Assembly (NCBI RefSeq): GCF_036323735.1
Contig: NC_086021.1
Span: 161,990,976 to 162,054,975, forward strand
DNA length: 64,000 bases
From: Rattus norvegicus
Lineage: Eukaryota; Chordata; Mammalia; Rodentia; Muridae
Direction: 5' to 3'
The translations under genes were made by a program, and so were the position numbers. Below the pieces are notes generated by a model. It was not told where the DNA came from and searched no databases. It saw nothing but the letters and a program-made list of their open reading frames with translations. Positions within the stretch are counted from its first letter, which is position 1, and every line of letters begins with the position of its first letter. Of this stretch, positions 1-12,100 are shown piece after piece.

Positions 1-1838
1 CTGGGTTCTGTCCCCAGCACTGCACAAAGTGTAACCCCTGCATGAGGGGAACCAAACAAGCAGAAGGATCAAAACTTCAAGGTTTGCATAGTGAGTTCAA
101 AGCCAGCCTGGGCTACAAGAAACCCTGACTTAATAAATAAACAAACAAGTGAACGAATAAATAAATGAACAAGTTAAAAGCTCTGTATCCAAATACTGTT
201 ATATCTTACTGTACCGTGGGTGAGCTGCTTAGCTAACCAGCCCTGAAGATATTCTGACTTCTGCTGAGCCACCTGCGGTTGGAATTGGCTGTTTGTTGCA
301 GGCAGAAGCAGCGCAACTCCGAACCACATGTTTGCTCAAGCTGCTCCCTCTGCGTAGAGTAAGCTAGCCTGCATTCACCCTTTCAGGCAGAGCAGGAAAA
401 CCCTCCTCACACAGGCTGCTTGCTGTATGGCAGAGTTCTTCTAGGTAAGATGCAACTGCTGTGTTTGCCCTGTGCCTAGGACTGCCATTGACATTAACCT
501 CTGCTGCTGCTGTGGGTGCAGAGGTGATTTTTATAATCCTCTCCACAGCAGTCGGGGCGGCTGATCTAACTGGGGCTGAACCTGGCTGCCACACGCACGA
601 CTCTGATGGCATTTTCTGGCTCTGCTCACCTCGGCTTTGATTCATTGGCTGATTTTGGTGATGTGTGTTACCATCACATTGCTGTTTCCATTTTGTCCCG
701 AGAACAGCTTTCTGAGGAAAGCACCATTATTATCCTGCTCTTAACACGTGAGGACTCTGAGGCTCTGAAACATGATGTAAATCGCTCAAGGTCATTTGTG
801 ATTGAACCCTCGTCATCTGTCTCCAGGTGATTTACTGACACTAAGCCCTTGATCAGATCAGGGCTCTGGGGTGGGTTTCCCTTTCTAGTCATCTCCTCGT
901 CCTGGTTGAGATTCCAAGCAGTGACATTTGGTCCCCTTAGTGATTCCTAGAGTAAAGTAAGATCCAAGCTTATGATTGTGGAGGCTGAGCCCCAGAGACA
1001 GCAAAGGGGTTGCGACAGCCAGTTACTGAAGCACCAGAGACCACCGTCACAGCCTACTGTGATGATAAGGCTAGCGCTCTATGCTGGCTCAAGGGGCTAT
1101 TTAGCTCTTCTGATGCTCAGGGCAGAGTCAAGGATTGACTGTCATGTCCTGGTCTCTTTTCTTTGGCCCGGCAGGCAGAGTGGAGGTCTCATGTTTCCAT
1201 GTTCAGATACGACTGACAGGATGCAGGGGCTTCAGAGGGAGAGGTGTAAGTCTGGCACCAAACTGCCTAGACCATTTCCTTTCTGATGTGTGGATAGAGA
1301 TAGGGATGGCTAGGGTTGGGGGTGTCCTGTAGCTCCCACACCCATGAATCTTGAGAACCCAGACATGGTATTCCCACCCTTTCAAAATTACCATGCAGAA
1401 AGTCCCAAGCACTGGCACCTGCTGACTGTGATCTGTGGCCTCGTGTCTTCCATGCCATAGAGGAGCTGTAGCAAGAGAGGACTTTGGGGATCGCCTTTCC
1501 TTTGGGAAGGTTGGGAACCTGAAGCCCAGAGCTTAGAACAGTCACTGCAGCCAGGAACATCAGCCAAGCAGTTCTAGAGCTCTGGCATTCAGAACCCAGA
1601 TGCTGTGGCAGATGTTCATGGGCCACTCAGAACATTCCCAGGTGTGCCTGGGAGGTTAGAGCACCAGCAGCATTGGACACTAGACTTCAGGCCCAGGGAG
1701 GCTGGGAGCCCCGCGTTCTTATTCTCACAGTACGATATGAACCCCCAGCCTATGCAGAATATTTGCTGAGCACGTCACCTGTGTGACCTTGTGTCAGGAT
1801 CTGCACATGAGACTGTATTTTTAAAATTTATGTAACTG
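1..1838. other. Upstream flank, no gene seen
   Basis: Positions 1-160 hold SINE-derived sequence: a tRNA-type SINE end, then B1-like sequence running into an A-rich tail. About 1745-1815 resembles MIR. The rest reads as unique intergenic DNA. No exon with splice signals and protein similarity was recognised. Confidence 0.5.
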
Positions 1839-1937
1839 GGGGTTGGGGATTTAGCTCAGTGGTAGAGCACTTGCCTAGCAAGCGGAAGGCCCTGGGTTCG
1901 GTCCCCAACTCCGAAAAAAAGAAAAAAGAAAAAAAAA
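1839..1937 (+). mobile_element. ID element 1 (rat BC1-derived SINE)
   Basis: Full-length GGTTGGGGATTTAGCTCAGT start, Pol III A and B boxes and an A-rich tail. Flanked by an exact target-site duplication TTATGTAACTG at 1828-1838 and 1938-1948. Confidence 0.95.
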
Positions 1938-2136
1938 TTATGTAACTGAAATCATGGTCGCAGACAGAGTGAGGAGTAAGGGAGTTGAAATGTGCCAACA
2001 AGACAGTGAGGCAGCCCGGGAGCCATAGATAAGGAAATAGAATTTGGTTTTTTATTTATTCACTTGCAGTGCTAAGGACAGAACCGTGGGCCTGCAGGCT
2101 GCTAGGTAAGTGCTCTCCTGTTGAGCAGCTCTAATA

Positions 2137-2275
2137 GTTAATATTTATTAAGTACTCCATATGTTCCAGGAGCTCTTTTAAGTGTATTTAACCCTGGTCA
2201 ATTTGCTATGAAGTCAGGCTGAATGTGGAAACTGAGGCACAAGTGATTGACTAAGTAGCTGGCAGCCAGTCCAAG
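2137..2275 (+). mobile_element. MIR SINE
   Basis: Typical MIR wording: TTTATTAAGTACTCCATATG, then GGAAACTGAGGCACAAG. Diverged ancient mammalian SINE. A minus-strand tRNA-type SINE fragment sits just before it (about 2050-2135). Confidence 0.7.
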
Positions 2276-2306
2276 AGACCCCCCCATATACCACTCTCTG
2301 AAAAGT

Positions 2307-2386
2307 AATAATTTATTATTTATTTATTTATTTATTACTATTATTATTGCTATTAGTGTTACTATTACTGTTACTATTATTATCTC
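2307..2386. repeat. (TTA/TTTA)n-rich AT repeat
   Basis: Mixed ATT, TTTA and ACT repeats, about 80 bases, degenerate. Confidence 0.85.
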
Positions 2387-2689
2387 AACTTGCCTGGACA
2401 TAGTGTGGAGCACTTTCCACCTACCCTCTCATTCATTTCTCAGAGAAAAGCTGGGGTTTCTCCTGGTGTGTACCAAGAAACAGGCAGCAGGCTTTGAAAG
2501 AGGCTTTGACTGTCTTACCTTGCCAAAAGTTATCCAACAAAGTTGGTGACAGACATAGGGAATGGCCCAAATGTGATCTCCAACGGGGGGGTGGGGATTC
2601 TTCCCCCGTCTGCTCCAAGTGCCAAGCCCCTTGGACGCCATGTTGGCTCCCACCCTTTTGCAGGGTTCCAAGGCACTGTTCTCCATTTA

Positions 2690-2838
2690 CCCCCACCCCC
2701 ACCATCAGATGGGAGGGGCAGGAACTCGGGTACTGGTGGAGTTTCCGACCGACCGGGCAGGAAAAAGAACAAAGGAAATGGAGGGGGGTCGGGAGGGGGC
2801 AGAGAGGAGGGAGGCAGGAGCCGAGGAGCAGTTTCACC
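2690..2838 (+). promoter_or_regulatory. Ccm2l: Ccm2l proximal promoter / 5' UTR candidate
   Basis: Purine-rich, G-tract-containing sequence directly before the ATG, without a TATA box. It includes AACAAAGGAAATG at 2768, which reads as a FOX-like core next to a GGAA ETS core. That would fit endothelial expression, but the assignment is inference and the TSS is unknown. Confidence 0.4.
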
Positions 2839-2868
2839 ATGGAATATGAAGCCAAGAAAGGGAAGAAG
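2839..2868 (+). CDS. Ccm2l: Ccm2l coding exon 1 (start codon)
   Basis: Encodes MEYEAKKGKK. The ATG has A at -3 and G at +4, a strong Kozak context. The donor is GTAGGT at 2869 and the exon ends in phase 0. The 5' UTR just upstream is purine-rich; its start cannot be placed from sequence. Confidence 0.93.
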
Positions 2869-5800
2869 GTAGGTGGGAGTTTGAGAGGGCCAGGCTTGAG
2901 AAATGTCTCTGAAGGTGGAGTAGAGAGGTGAGTGACATGGAGTTAGCAGACCGCACCGGGAAGGGGGCTTCCTTCTCTTTTGGAAGGAAGTTTCTTTCTG
3001 TCCCTGACAGCCAGACATCTGGGCTCCGGTCTAAGCTTCAGTATTAGTGGCCTCTGTCATACTTGTGCTGAGAGACCGACAGGCTCTTCCTGGGAAATCT
3101 GCTTCCTGGACATTCTGGTAGTAGCTTCCTGCAGCCTCTGGGGGAAAGGGACAGACAGACACCCAGCAGACACCTTCCCTCCCTGCTCACCCAGCCAAGG
3201 TGATTATAGGTTGACAGATTGCCCATCCAGCCTGGGACCTCCCACCTGTTCCCTGCCTGCTGTCTCCCAAGCTACACCTGCCCTCCCCATCCTTGTGCAA
3301 AAAACGGACCTCGATTAAGCCATCCCAAGTCCTCTCTCCACCTTCCCCCTTTTCTGAATTTCAGAAGCTTTCCCGATTCCCAACTCCCACCGCACCCTCA
3401 TCCACATGGAGCTCTCTTCGCCCAAGAAACAGGGTTCAGAACGTTTTCCGAGGTACTCACATGAGGCCAGAATGGTGGCACAGGCCTGTAATCCCAGCTA
3501 TTCTGGAGTCTGAGGCAGGAGGATTACAAGTTTAAAGTTAATGCAGATAATCTACTGAGAACCTGCCTCAAAATTGTAAGTGGACCGGGGGGTTCAGTCC
3601 TTGGCAGAATGCTATCAAGCATGCTAGATCCCAGGTTTGATTGCAAACTGATAATAAGAATTTTAAGTGCAAAGAAGGCCAGCGGCATAAAGCTCAGAGG
3701 TTTTATTATTTATTTATTCATACAACTCTGGATAAAATCCCCAGTACTGACACACAAACATTTGCCCCGTGCGAATCACTGGGGCCAACATGCACATACT
3801 CTCTATGTATTTATTTAGGAGACGAGGTCTAACCATGTAACCCAGGCTGATCTTGAAAACCCACTATGTAGCTCAGGCTGGCCTCAAACTCACCGCAAGT
3901 CTCCTGCCTCAACCTCCTGTACCAGAATTCACCCAGTGAGGTCCATTTGGTAGATGTGTTCCTAGGTGACAGCCCCTCCTGTTTGTGCCTGTCTTTCAGC
4001 GAAGCCAAGCAGCATGCCACGCCTGCCACCAGAATTTATGGTTCGCTTTGAGACTGCAACGTTGTTCTAGAATGCCACTAGGGAGGGGAGCCGCTCGGTT
4101 GCTGCCCCCGGGGCTTCATATTCCATAGGTCTAGGATGGGATCCGGGAAAGCACTTCTCTCAAATTCCCTTCATCCATCCTGGGTGTTTTATATTGGTGT
4201 CTCTGGGTTATACTTACATTTATTTATTGAGTATTTCTAACTCACAAACAGGCGATAGCTTAATATCGCCCAGGCCTCCTCCACTTAGCCCTGGGCCTTG
4301 GCCATTCTTCGAATCTGGCTGGCAGGAGCCTCACCCTCCCTAGGTACTTAAAATGCAGGTTTGGGGACAGGAATGCCCCATCTCCTGGTGTTCTTTCCAA
4401 CTGTCAGTCTGGAGCTTTTTTTTGCTTCTCCATTTGAGACGGGGGTGGGGGTGGGAATGAGGGTGGGGTGGGGGTGCGGGGGGTGGAGGGTGGGAGGGTT
4501 GGGGGGGGGGGACACAGGCTGCTCCTCTGGAAGTTTTTTCGGAAGATTAACTTAGGTTGGGGGAGTAAACTGAGCTCACAAAGTCAGTGCTGTAGTTATT
4601 GGGACTTTCCTTTTTCCACCAGGGCTTCGTGTCCCCCATCCGAAGGCTGGTGTTCCCGAAGGCTGCACGCCAGGCCGCCTTCAAAAGCAATGTCAGCCGC
4701 AGGCCCCTGCACTCTATGCCTCTTTATCCCCCTGACTACCTCATCGACCCCCACATCCTGCTGTGTGACTACCTGGAGAAAGAGGTCAAGGTGAGCACGG
4801 GACAAAGGGGGTAGGCAGGTGGGCTTGGAGGGACACCAAGCTCCGCCACACCCTGTGGTACATGAAGGAAGCCTCACTGCCTCGGGCTGCACATCCTCGG
4901 CAGGTGTCACCCACCCGCTGAGCCCCCGTGGGAGTTTCTGTCCCAACATGGGGCTCAGAACCCACCCCCACAGGAGACTGAGTGGGAAACTGTGCTGTGT
5001 TCCCAGAAGCTCAACCTACTCATGGGATTTTTGTCTGCAGACTCCCTGCTTATTCAGTGTCCAAGAGCAAGGCTGGGCGTGTGGCTTGGTGGTAAAGCGC
5101 TCGCCCGGCATTCTGGAGGCCCCAGGCTGCACATCCAGCACTGGAGGCAGGTCTGGGGGCGTGGAGGGTGGAGACAGCCGTAAGATGGACTCCTACTACT
5201 CAAAAGCTTCCATTTTAGAAGCACTGTGAAGGAGCTTTGGGTAGGTTAGCAGGTCTCCATTAGCCGAAGATTGGTGTGGAGTAGGATTAAGGTAATGAAC
5301 AGGCTACTTCGGCAAATTTGAATTGCAGATGAGCAGGGATTATTCCTCTAGCACAAACATGCTCCAAATGTTAAACAGAACTAAATAGGTACCAAAAAAA
5401 AAAAAAAAAAATCCTGAGAAGAAAACTGTTGTTTAACTGACATCTTGTATTTTATCTGGCAACTCTATAAATAAAGAAAAGCTAGGAAAAGAATATGTTT
5501 AAAAACCAAGGGCTGAAAGTTTACAGGATAAAAAGATGTAAGTGGTGAGATTCACCCAGGATCCTGCGATTAAAGCAATAAAAAGTTAATTCTCATGCTG
5601 AATAACATTTAAACGATAATGCTGTTATAACTAAGAATACATGGGAGCCCATATATTGACTGAGAATCTTTTTTTTAAGAAAATGATGTATTAATTCAAT
5701 GCTTCTTTCCATTTAATCTGCAACGAGGTTGTTAAAAGGATTAATAATGCGTGGGGTGGGGAGAGGCACTAAGCAAGGAAACTCCCAGGGTCCCTTCAAG

Positions 5801-6090
5801 ATTTCATAGTAGCTCCTGACCTGGGACAGGCGTGGAGAGGGAATGATTCGATGGATAAAGTGCTTGCTGGCAAATTTGAGCGCCAGAGTTCCTTTCCCCC
5901 AAGCACATGCAAAGCATGCACCATGGTCCTGAAAACCCACAGTGTGGACATGGGAGGTGGAGAAGCCCTGGAAGCTCAGGAGCCTGAGTCTGGCAGGGGA
6001 GTACAAACAAGAAGCTCTGGCTCAGGCGAAGGCAGGAGCTCATCCCCTGACTGCCACACAGGTGGCATAGGCCTGCACTCACTCACAGGA

Positions 6091-6147
<57 letters not shown>

Positions 6148-9100
6148 GATAGAGTCTGGCCTAGCATGCAAAGAGGCTTGAAATCTGACCTTTAACATGA
6201 CAGTGGGGCGGGGGAGGGAAGCACTGTGTTAGTGACTTTTGCTTCCCTAAAAAGTGAGATGGTCATGTGTTAGCGTGTGTCAGCTAACTTTGGAAACGTG
6301 GGCACACGCATTCAAGCGACCTCACGAGAGCCTGATGTAGCCCAGGGAGGTCTTGAACTCACCATGTAGCCTTGGACTCTTTGTTTTTTCAAGACAGGGC
6401 TTCTCTGTATGGCCCTAGCTGACCTGGAACTGACTCTGTAGACCAAGCTGGCCTCTCAAACTTGCCTGCCTCTGCCTCCTGCGTGCTGAGATTCAAGGAG
6501 TTCATGGACACCACCGCCACTCCCATGGCTGACCCTGGACTCTTTAAATGTCCTGCTTCCACCTCCCACCCGCTGGATTCCAAGCATGCTCCACTACAAC
6601 CCGCCCAGCCTTACCCTTTCTAGCTATCATTCTGGGCCAGGCTCTTTAGTTAACTATACCAGGCTGAGCCTTTTAATCCTTAAAGCAAATGTGAGTGAAT
6701 GGGGAAATATATACATGTATACATATATGCTTAGAGTTGGCCCCGAGTTCAACAAAAGTTGTTATCAGGTTGCATTAGTGTATTAGACAGGGTTCTTTTG
6801 GGGAACAGCACTGATGACTGATGGAGGGGCCCAGAGGCTGTGGTCCAGCCAGTCCAACATAGGCTGTCTTCTAACAGAAAAGCCAAGAATCTGGTAGTTA
6901 TTCAGCCTATGAGACTAAATGTCTTAGCTGGTCTTCAGGAAATCCTGAAGAATTGGGATCTAATTGTAGCCTCGGCAGCAGAACAGATGAATTTGCCGGT
7001 AAGACTGGGGTGTGGGGTGGGGGGGAAGCAGGTGAAAAGTGAAAGTTTCCTTCTTCCACACCCCTCTAAGTGGGCGGCCACCAGAAGGTGTGGCCCAGAT
7101 TTAAGACTGGTCGTTCACTTCATAGGATCATTCAATCAAGAGAACCTTTCACCAGTGTGCCAGCTGCTTGGCTTTGGCAAGTTGACAACCAAAATCAACC
7201 ACCATACAGGTTATTATTAATTTGAGTATTTCGGCCTATCCTGCATTAACTCGGAGATGAGAATCTTCCATTTCTATCCAGTTCCTGGGTCACCTCACCT
7301 GGGTGACTTCCTCACTGAACCCCTCCAGCCGAGATGAGCTCCTGCAGCTGCTGGACACCGCCAGGGTAAGGTCCTGGGAAGGGAGGAGGGTAGGGTCTCT
7401 TTCCCTTTCCCACCTCCTACCCCGAATTCCCCGGGACTCAGGTGATCCGACTCACCCCGCAGCAGCTGAAGGAGTTGCCGCTGAAGACCACGCCGGAGCA
7501 GGACAGCATCCTGAGCCTGTCTGCACGCTGCCTGCTGCTTACCTGGCGGGACAACGAGGAGCTCATCCTGCGCATCCCCACGCATGAGATTGCTGCTGCC
7601 TCCTACCTGCAGGACGACGCTCTGCATCTGCTAGTACTTAAGACTGGTGCGGTGCGGGGAAGACAGGGTGGGAGGCCAACCTGCAGTGCTGCGACCATTG
7701 CTTGAGGGCACCAGGGAAGGGATCCGAGGCTGGGAAAGGGACGACAGAAAACTCGAGCGCACAATTCTAAGACTAAGGGCAGGCAGAAGAAACCACAGGC
7801 AAGACCAGAGGAGGTGGTTGAAAAACATAATCGCTTGACTCTGATCTGACGGTAGGGGGCGCTCTGGTTAGGGGAGGAGTCGAGTTTTGTGGCAGGTCAG
7901 CAATCAGGAGGTGGGACTGAAGATAGCAGGGAAAGTCGTACTGGAAGGTGGGATGCTTGACCAAAGTCACCGTTCAAATGAAGGGTACAGAGAAAGGGGA
8001 CAAGTTGACTAACACCCCCAATTCGGAAAGCCAGTTTGAGGAGAAGGGCATTAGGGTGTATTGGGGAGGGTGGAGACTTTGTGGCTGCCACCTAGAGGTC
8101 TGGGGCGGAGCCAAGGTTGGAGGCGGAGTCATAGGCCTGGAGTAGTACCCAGGTCGCAGAGGCAGCCAAACCGCCGGGGAGCTTAGTGCTGGGCCGGGCC
8201 TTAGCTCAGAAAACCTCAGAACTATGAAGTAGCCCTCCGGGTGGCCCCGAAAAGCCGCGATTTCCTGCTGCTGAACCCCACAAGCCCGGTCCTTCCCTAG
8301 GTCTGGGCGTGGACCCGGTGCCCGCGGGCATGGACGGCAGCCCGGGAAGTTCGGGTCGCGATCCAGGCCCTCCGGGCGCCGCGCCCGAAAAACGACGGGT
8401 GGGCACAGCCGAGCGACGGCACACCATCTGCAGCCTGGACTGGCGCATGGCGTGGGGCGGGGGCGCGGGCGCGGAGGCACGGGCGGCCGGAGGCGGCGGC
8501 AGCCTGGAGCGGCAGCGCGCAGGAGCGAGGGCGTCGGGCAGCTGGGAGCGGCGACAGACGTTCAGCGGCAGCTGGGAGCGGCGGCACGCGGGCGGGGGCG
8601 CGGGCAAGCCGGGTGGCAGCTGGGAGAGGCGGCAGGCGAGTGGCGGCGTCGGCGGCAGCTGGGAGCGACGCCACCCCGGCCCCAACCCTCTGGATCCCCA
8701 AAACCACAGCCCCGACGCCTATTGCAACTTGGTCATCCTGGCTGTAGCAAACAGGGTGAGCACCAGGCAGTGTTGGCATCACCTCCGTGACAGTCACTAT
8801 CGCACTAATCACACCACCGGTGAAGCGCCGACCCTAGACAGACAGGGGACAACATTAACACTTAATCCCCACAGCAGCCCCTAGGGCGAATATGACATCT
8901 ATTCCCATTCCTTAGAAAAGGAAGCAGGCTCAAAGTTTAGGTAACTAAAATTTTGTCCTGCGGAAAGTAGGTGGCTTCAAGATTCGAACCCAGGAAGTTC
9001 AAAGCCTTTTTCTCTTGGTGACTAATGTAGCCACCCAAAGCAGAAGCTTTGAATTATTCTTGCCTGTCCTACCTGTCATTTCCTGTCGGCATTCACCCTT

Positions 9101-12100
9101 GCTCTCGCTCACTTGATCATGATAATATAGTTGTTTTTGTTGTAGTCTTTCTAGATAGGGTTCCTCTGTGTAGTCGTGGCTGTCCTGGAACTCTGTAGAC
9201 CAAGCTGGCTTCCAACTCAGTGATCCATCTGCCTCTGCCCCCTTAGTACTGAGATTAAAGGCCCACACCACCATGCCTGGCTTGATGGCATTTATTGAGT
9301 GGCAGCTATGTGCTCCACATTGGGCTAGGTGCTGTGGGTGAGGAGATGAGTTTGGTGTGGTCTCCTAAGGAGTACCCAGTCTAGCCGGCGCTTTCAAGCC
9401 TTAAACCTTCCTGGCATTCCTCTGCACCAGCTTCCAGGGCTCTCTCTGAGTAATGAGTGTGTCTGTCTACAGAGAGAGGTGGACAATCCCAGGAAATGCA
9501 GCTCAGTGGCTCACAACCCCTGCCTGAGATACCAGCCAGCTCTCCTATCCTGACCCCCTCTCTTACCCTGAGCTCCTTCTTAGAAGCTGGTACCTCCTTC
9601 CCTTCCAGCCTCTTAGAGTCGGGGTGGGTCAGGAGTTATCCTCAATCTTTTCTCCTTGTTTCTAGGAGATTTATCCACACTTGTTTCTGGGTGATTTCTA
9701 CTCTGCTGCCTTCTAAAATCCAGAGAACACCTCTAACCAAATCTTTACTCCTCCTGTCTTTTCCAGGGTCTGTTTGTCATTATGAATGCATTTGTTACAA
9801 GCTGAGCCCCCAAGCTCCTCTCAAACACGAAGCGTCTTTGTGTGCACATTTCATTGAATGGCAGCTCCATCCTTGGTGGCTCAGGCTGAAACCTTGCAGT
9901 GGTCCTTGGTCTGTCTGTCTCTCTTCTCTGTCTGTCTCTCTCTATCTCTGTCTCTTATATGTGTGTGTGTCTCTCTCTCTTTCAATCTACTCTGTCAATA
10001 AATCCACTGGCCTAATTTTTAAGTATATTCAAACCCTATGCCCACACCGTTCCCTGTCCATACCCAGCTCCAACATCTCTCCCTGGGATAACGTTGCCAT
10101 CCCCCACCCCACTGGCTCAGTCCTTCCTTCCATTCTGTACTTCCCTGCCTCATCCAACACAGCCTCATCCTGGAAACTTTATTAGGGCAATGAGGAAATG
10201 GGAAGGGGCATACAGGTGAGCAGGAAAGCTAGGATCACATGGTTCAGGCTGGCTCTGGTAGGAGGTGAGTGGGTTATGTGACAGGGGGTGGAGGAAGAGA
10301 CCCTGTTTCAACAGGAAAAGTTAGTTTGTATTGTTTAAACTGAAGCAAGGAGAAGAAACAGTCGATAGATCCAGGGGCCTGCAAACCAGACAGGGCCTCG
10401 CCTATCCCACTCAGCTGTGGGTTTAAGGCTCCGGTCCTGGCCTGGTGGGAGAATGAATAAGTAAATGAGTTGCTTTCCAAGTGTCTAAGCTTCTGTCCGA
10501 GGTACAGTGATCCCACACACAGTGGTCAGAGTTAAACCCCCCAATACCAGCATTAGCTGATGCCTTGGGCCTGTGAGTCCAAACAAGTCACACAACTCCA
10601 TTAAGCCTCGGAGCACTCAACCATAAAACAAGGATCCTCTCTGACCTGTCTACTCTAGGGTTATAGTAAGGTCTGATCCTGGTTTAAACCGTAGTACCTG
10701 CAATGACCACAGATACCCATCCTGAGTTACAGCTTAACATTTACCTTAGGATTTTTAGAGGTGCCAAAAGTCAGGATCTTCATAAGCGTGGCCTTTATCA
10801 ATCAATGACTGCTTCCTGTGTCTCTTGCTTGAAGAGGCGGATTCCTCCTCAAATGTGCAACCTCCGAAGCTTTGCCTCGGGCCCTCTTCCTCCTACCAGG
10901 GACACTATTATTGCTTTGCTCCCACAATTGCGTTGGGCATGGGGCAACCCACAGCCATACCCTGTGCCCAGTAGCAGTAACAGCACTGAGCCTACAATTC
11001 TGATTCTTTGAAGTGTTCCTTCTCCTACCGCTCTGGTCTCCACACTGGGCTTCAGGGTCTGTGCCTATACATTTAGTTAAATGAGCCTTTAGGCTAGATG
11101 AATTCCATGGTAGGCCATGAATCCCCGGAGACCTGGAATGTACTTTCATGGTAGAGGAGTTTGAGCTGCCTCTAGATTCTGTAAAAGGGTCATAAGAACA
11201 AGAGAGGAGCCATATAATTTTGAGGGGACATGTCTTTGAAGTTGGCTTAAGGTGTACGTGTCAGCACAGGCTCTCACTGCATCTGAGGAGGCAGGAGTGC
11301 CCTGGGGATAGGTAAGAGCCCGAGTTCTCTTCCTGCCCCTGGACCAGGATGCTGCTGAGGAATCCTGTGCACTCATCTGTCAAGTCTTCCAGATCATCTA
11401 CGGCGACCAGAGCATCGAGTGTGTAGACCGGGCTGGCTACCACTACAGACCCACACCAAAGCGGCCATGGCTCTCCAGCTGCAGTGAGTATCCAAACTCC
11501 CATAAAGCACCGGGAGAGGCTGGATGTCCTGATAGTCAGGGCTGATGGAGGCCTTTAGGGGTTCTGAGGTGGACCCTGGTTCTAGGGGTCCACTTGACAG
11601 AGTGTCATCTTCTTGATGACCTCTTCAGAGATGACCACGTTGTCAAGTTTGGGATGAGTTTGAACTTAGGCACTTGAACTTCTCTCTTGTTTTGGGCGTC
11701 CCTGCTTTGCAAAGTTCAGCAACTGTACTGTTGGCTAACTGAGCCACCTCACCCCGGGAGATTCCTAGGGCTGACATTTCCAGATTAGTCCATGTATGCA
11801 ATCAAGGGTTGGAATTAAAGTGAGACTAACAGGGGCATTTATTGAGTGCCTTGTGTGCCAAGCACAATAGCGAAGTGTCAAGTCTTCTCGAGACTTTATG
11901 GCGTCCTACCTGTCTTGTTCACTTAGCACAGGAACAGGCACTCCACAGATGCTGGAGAGGTAGCCTTCAGATAAATGGAAACTGCTCAGTCCCCGGGCTG
12001 GTGAGATGGCTCAGCGGGGAAAGGTGCCTGCTGCTAATCTTGACAACTTGAGCTCAGTCCTCAAGACTCACAGGGTGGAAGGAGAAACTTTTGAGTTTTC

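Larger units (their letters stand above)
4791..7281 (+). other. Ccm2l: Ccm2l intron 2
   Basis: Holds an ID-like tRNA SINE (5073-5146), poly-A (about 5395-5411), a (CA)n tract, nested B1 copies and a rodent interspersed repeat. 5200-5800 shows no recognised element. Confidence 0.85.

Noticed and set aside
2429..3018. Overlapping ORFs upstream of and across Ccm2l exon 1
   Set aside because: Purine/pyrimidine-biased sequence keeps several frames open on both strands; only the MEYE frame matches the family and splices.
8206..8812. Long antisense ORFs (159-171 codons) opposite Ccm2l exon 5
   Set aside because: They exist because the exon is extremely GC-rich. They have no splice logic or recognisable domains, and the plus strand has clear family homology.
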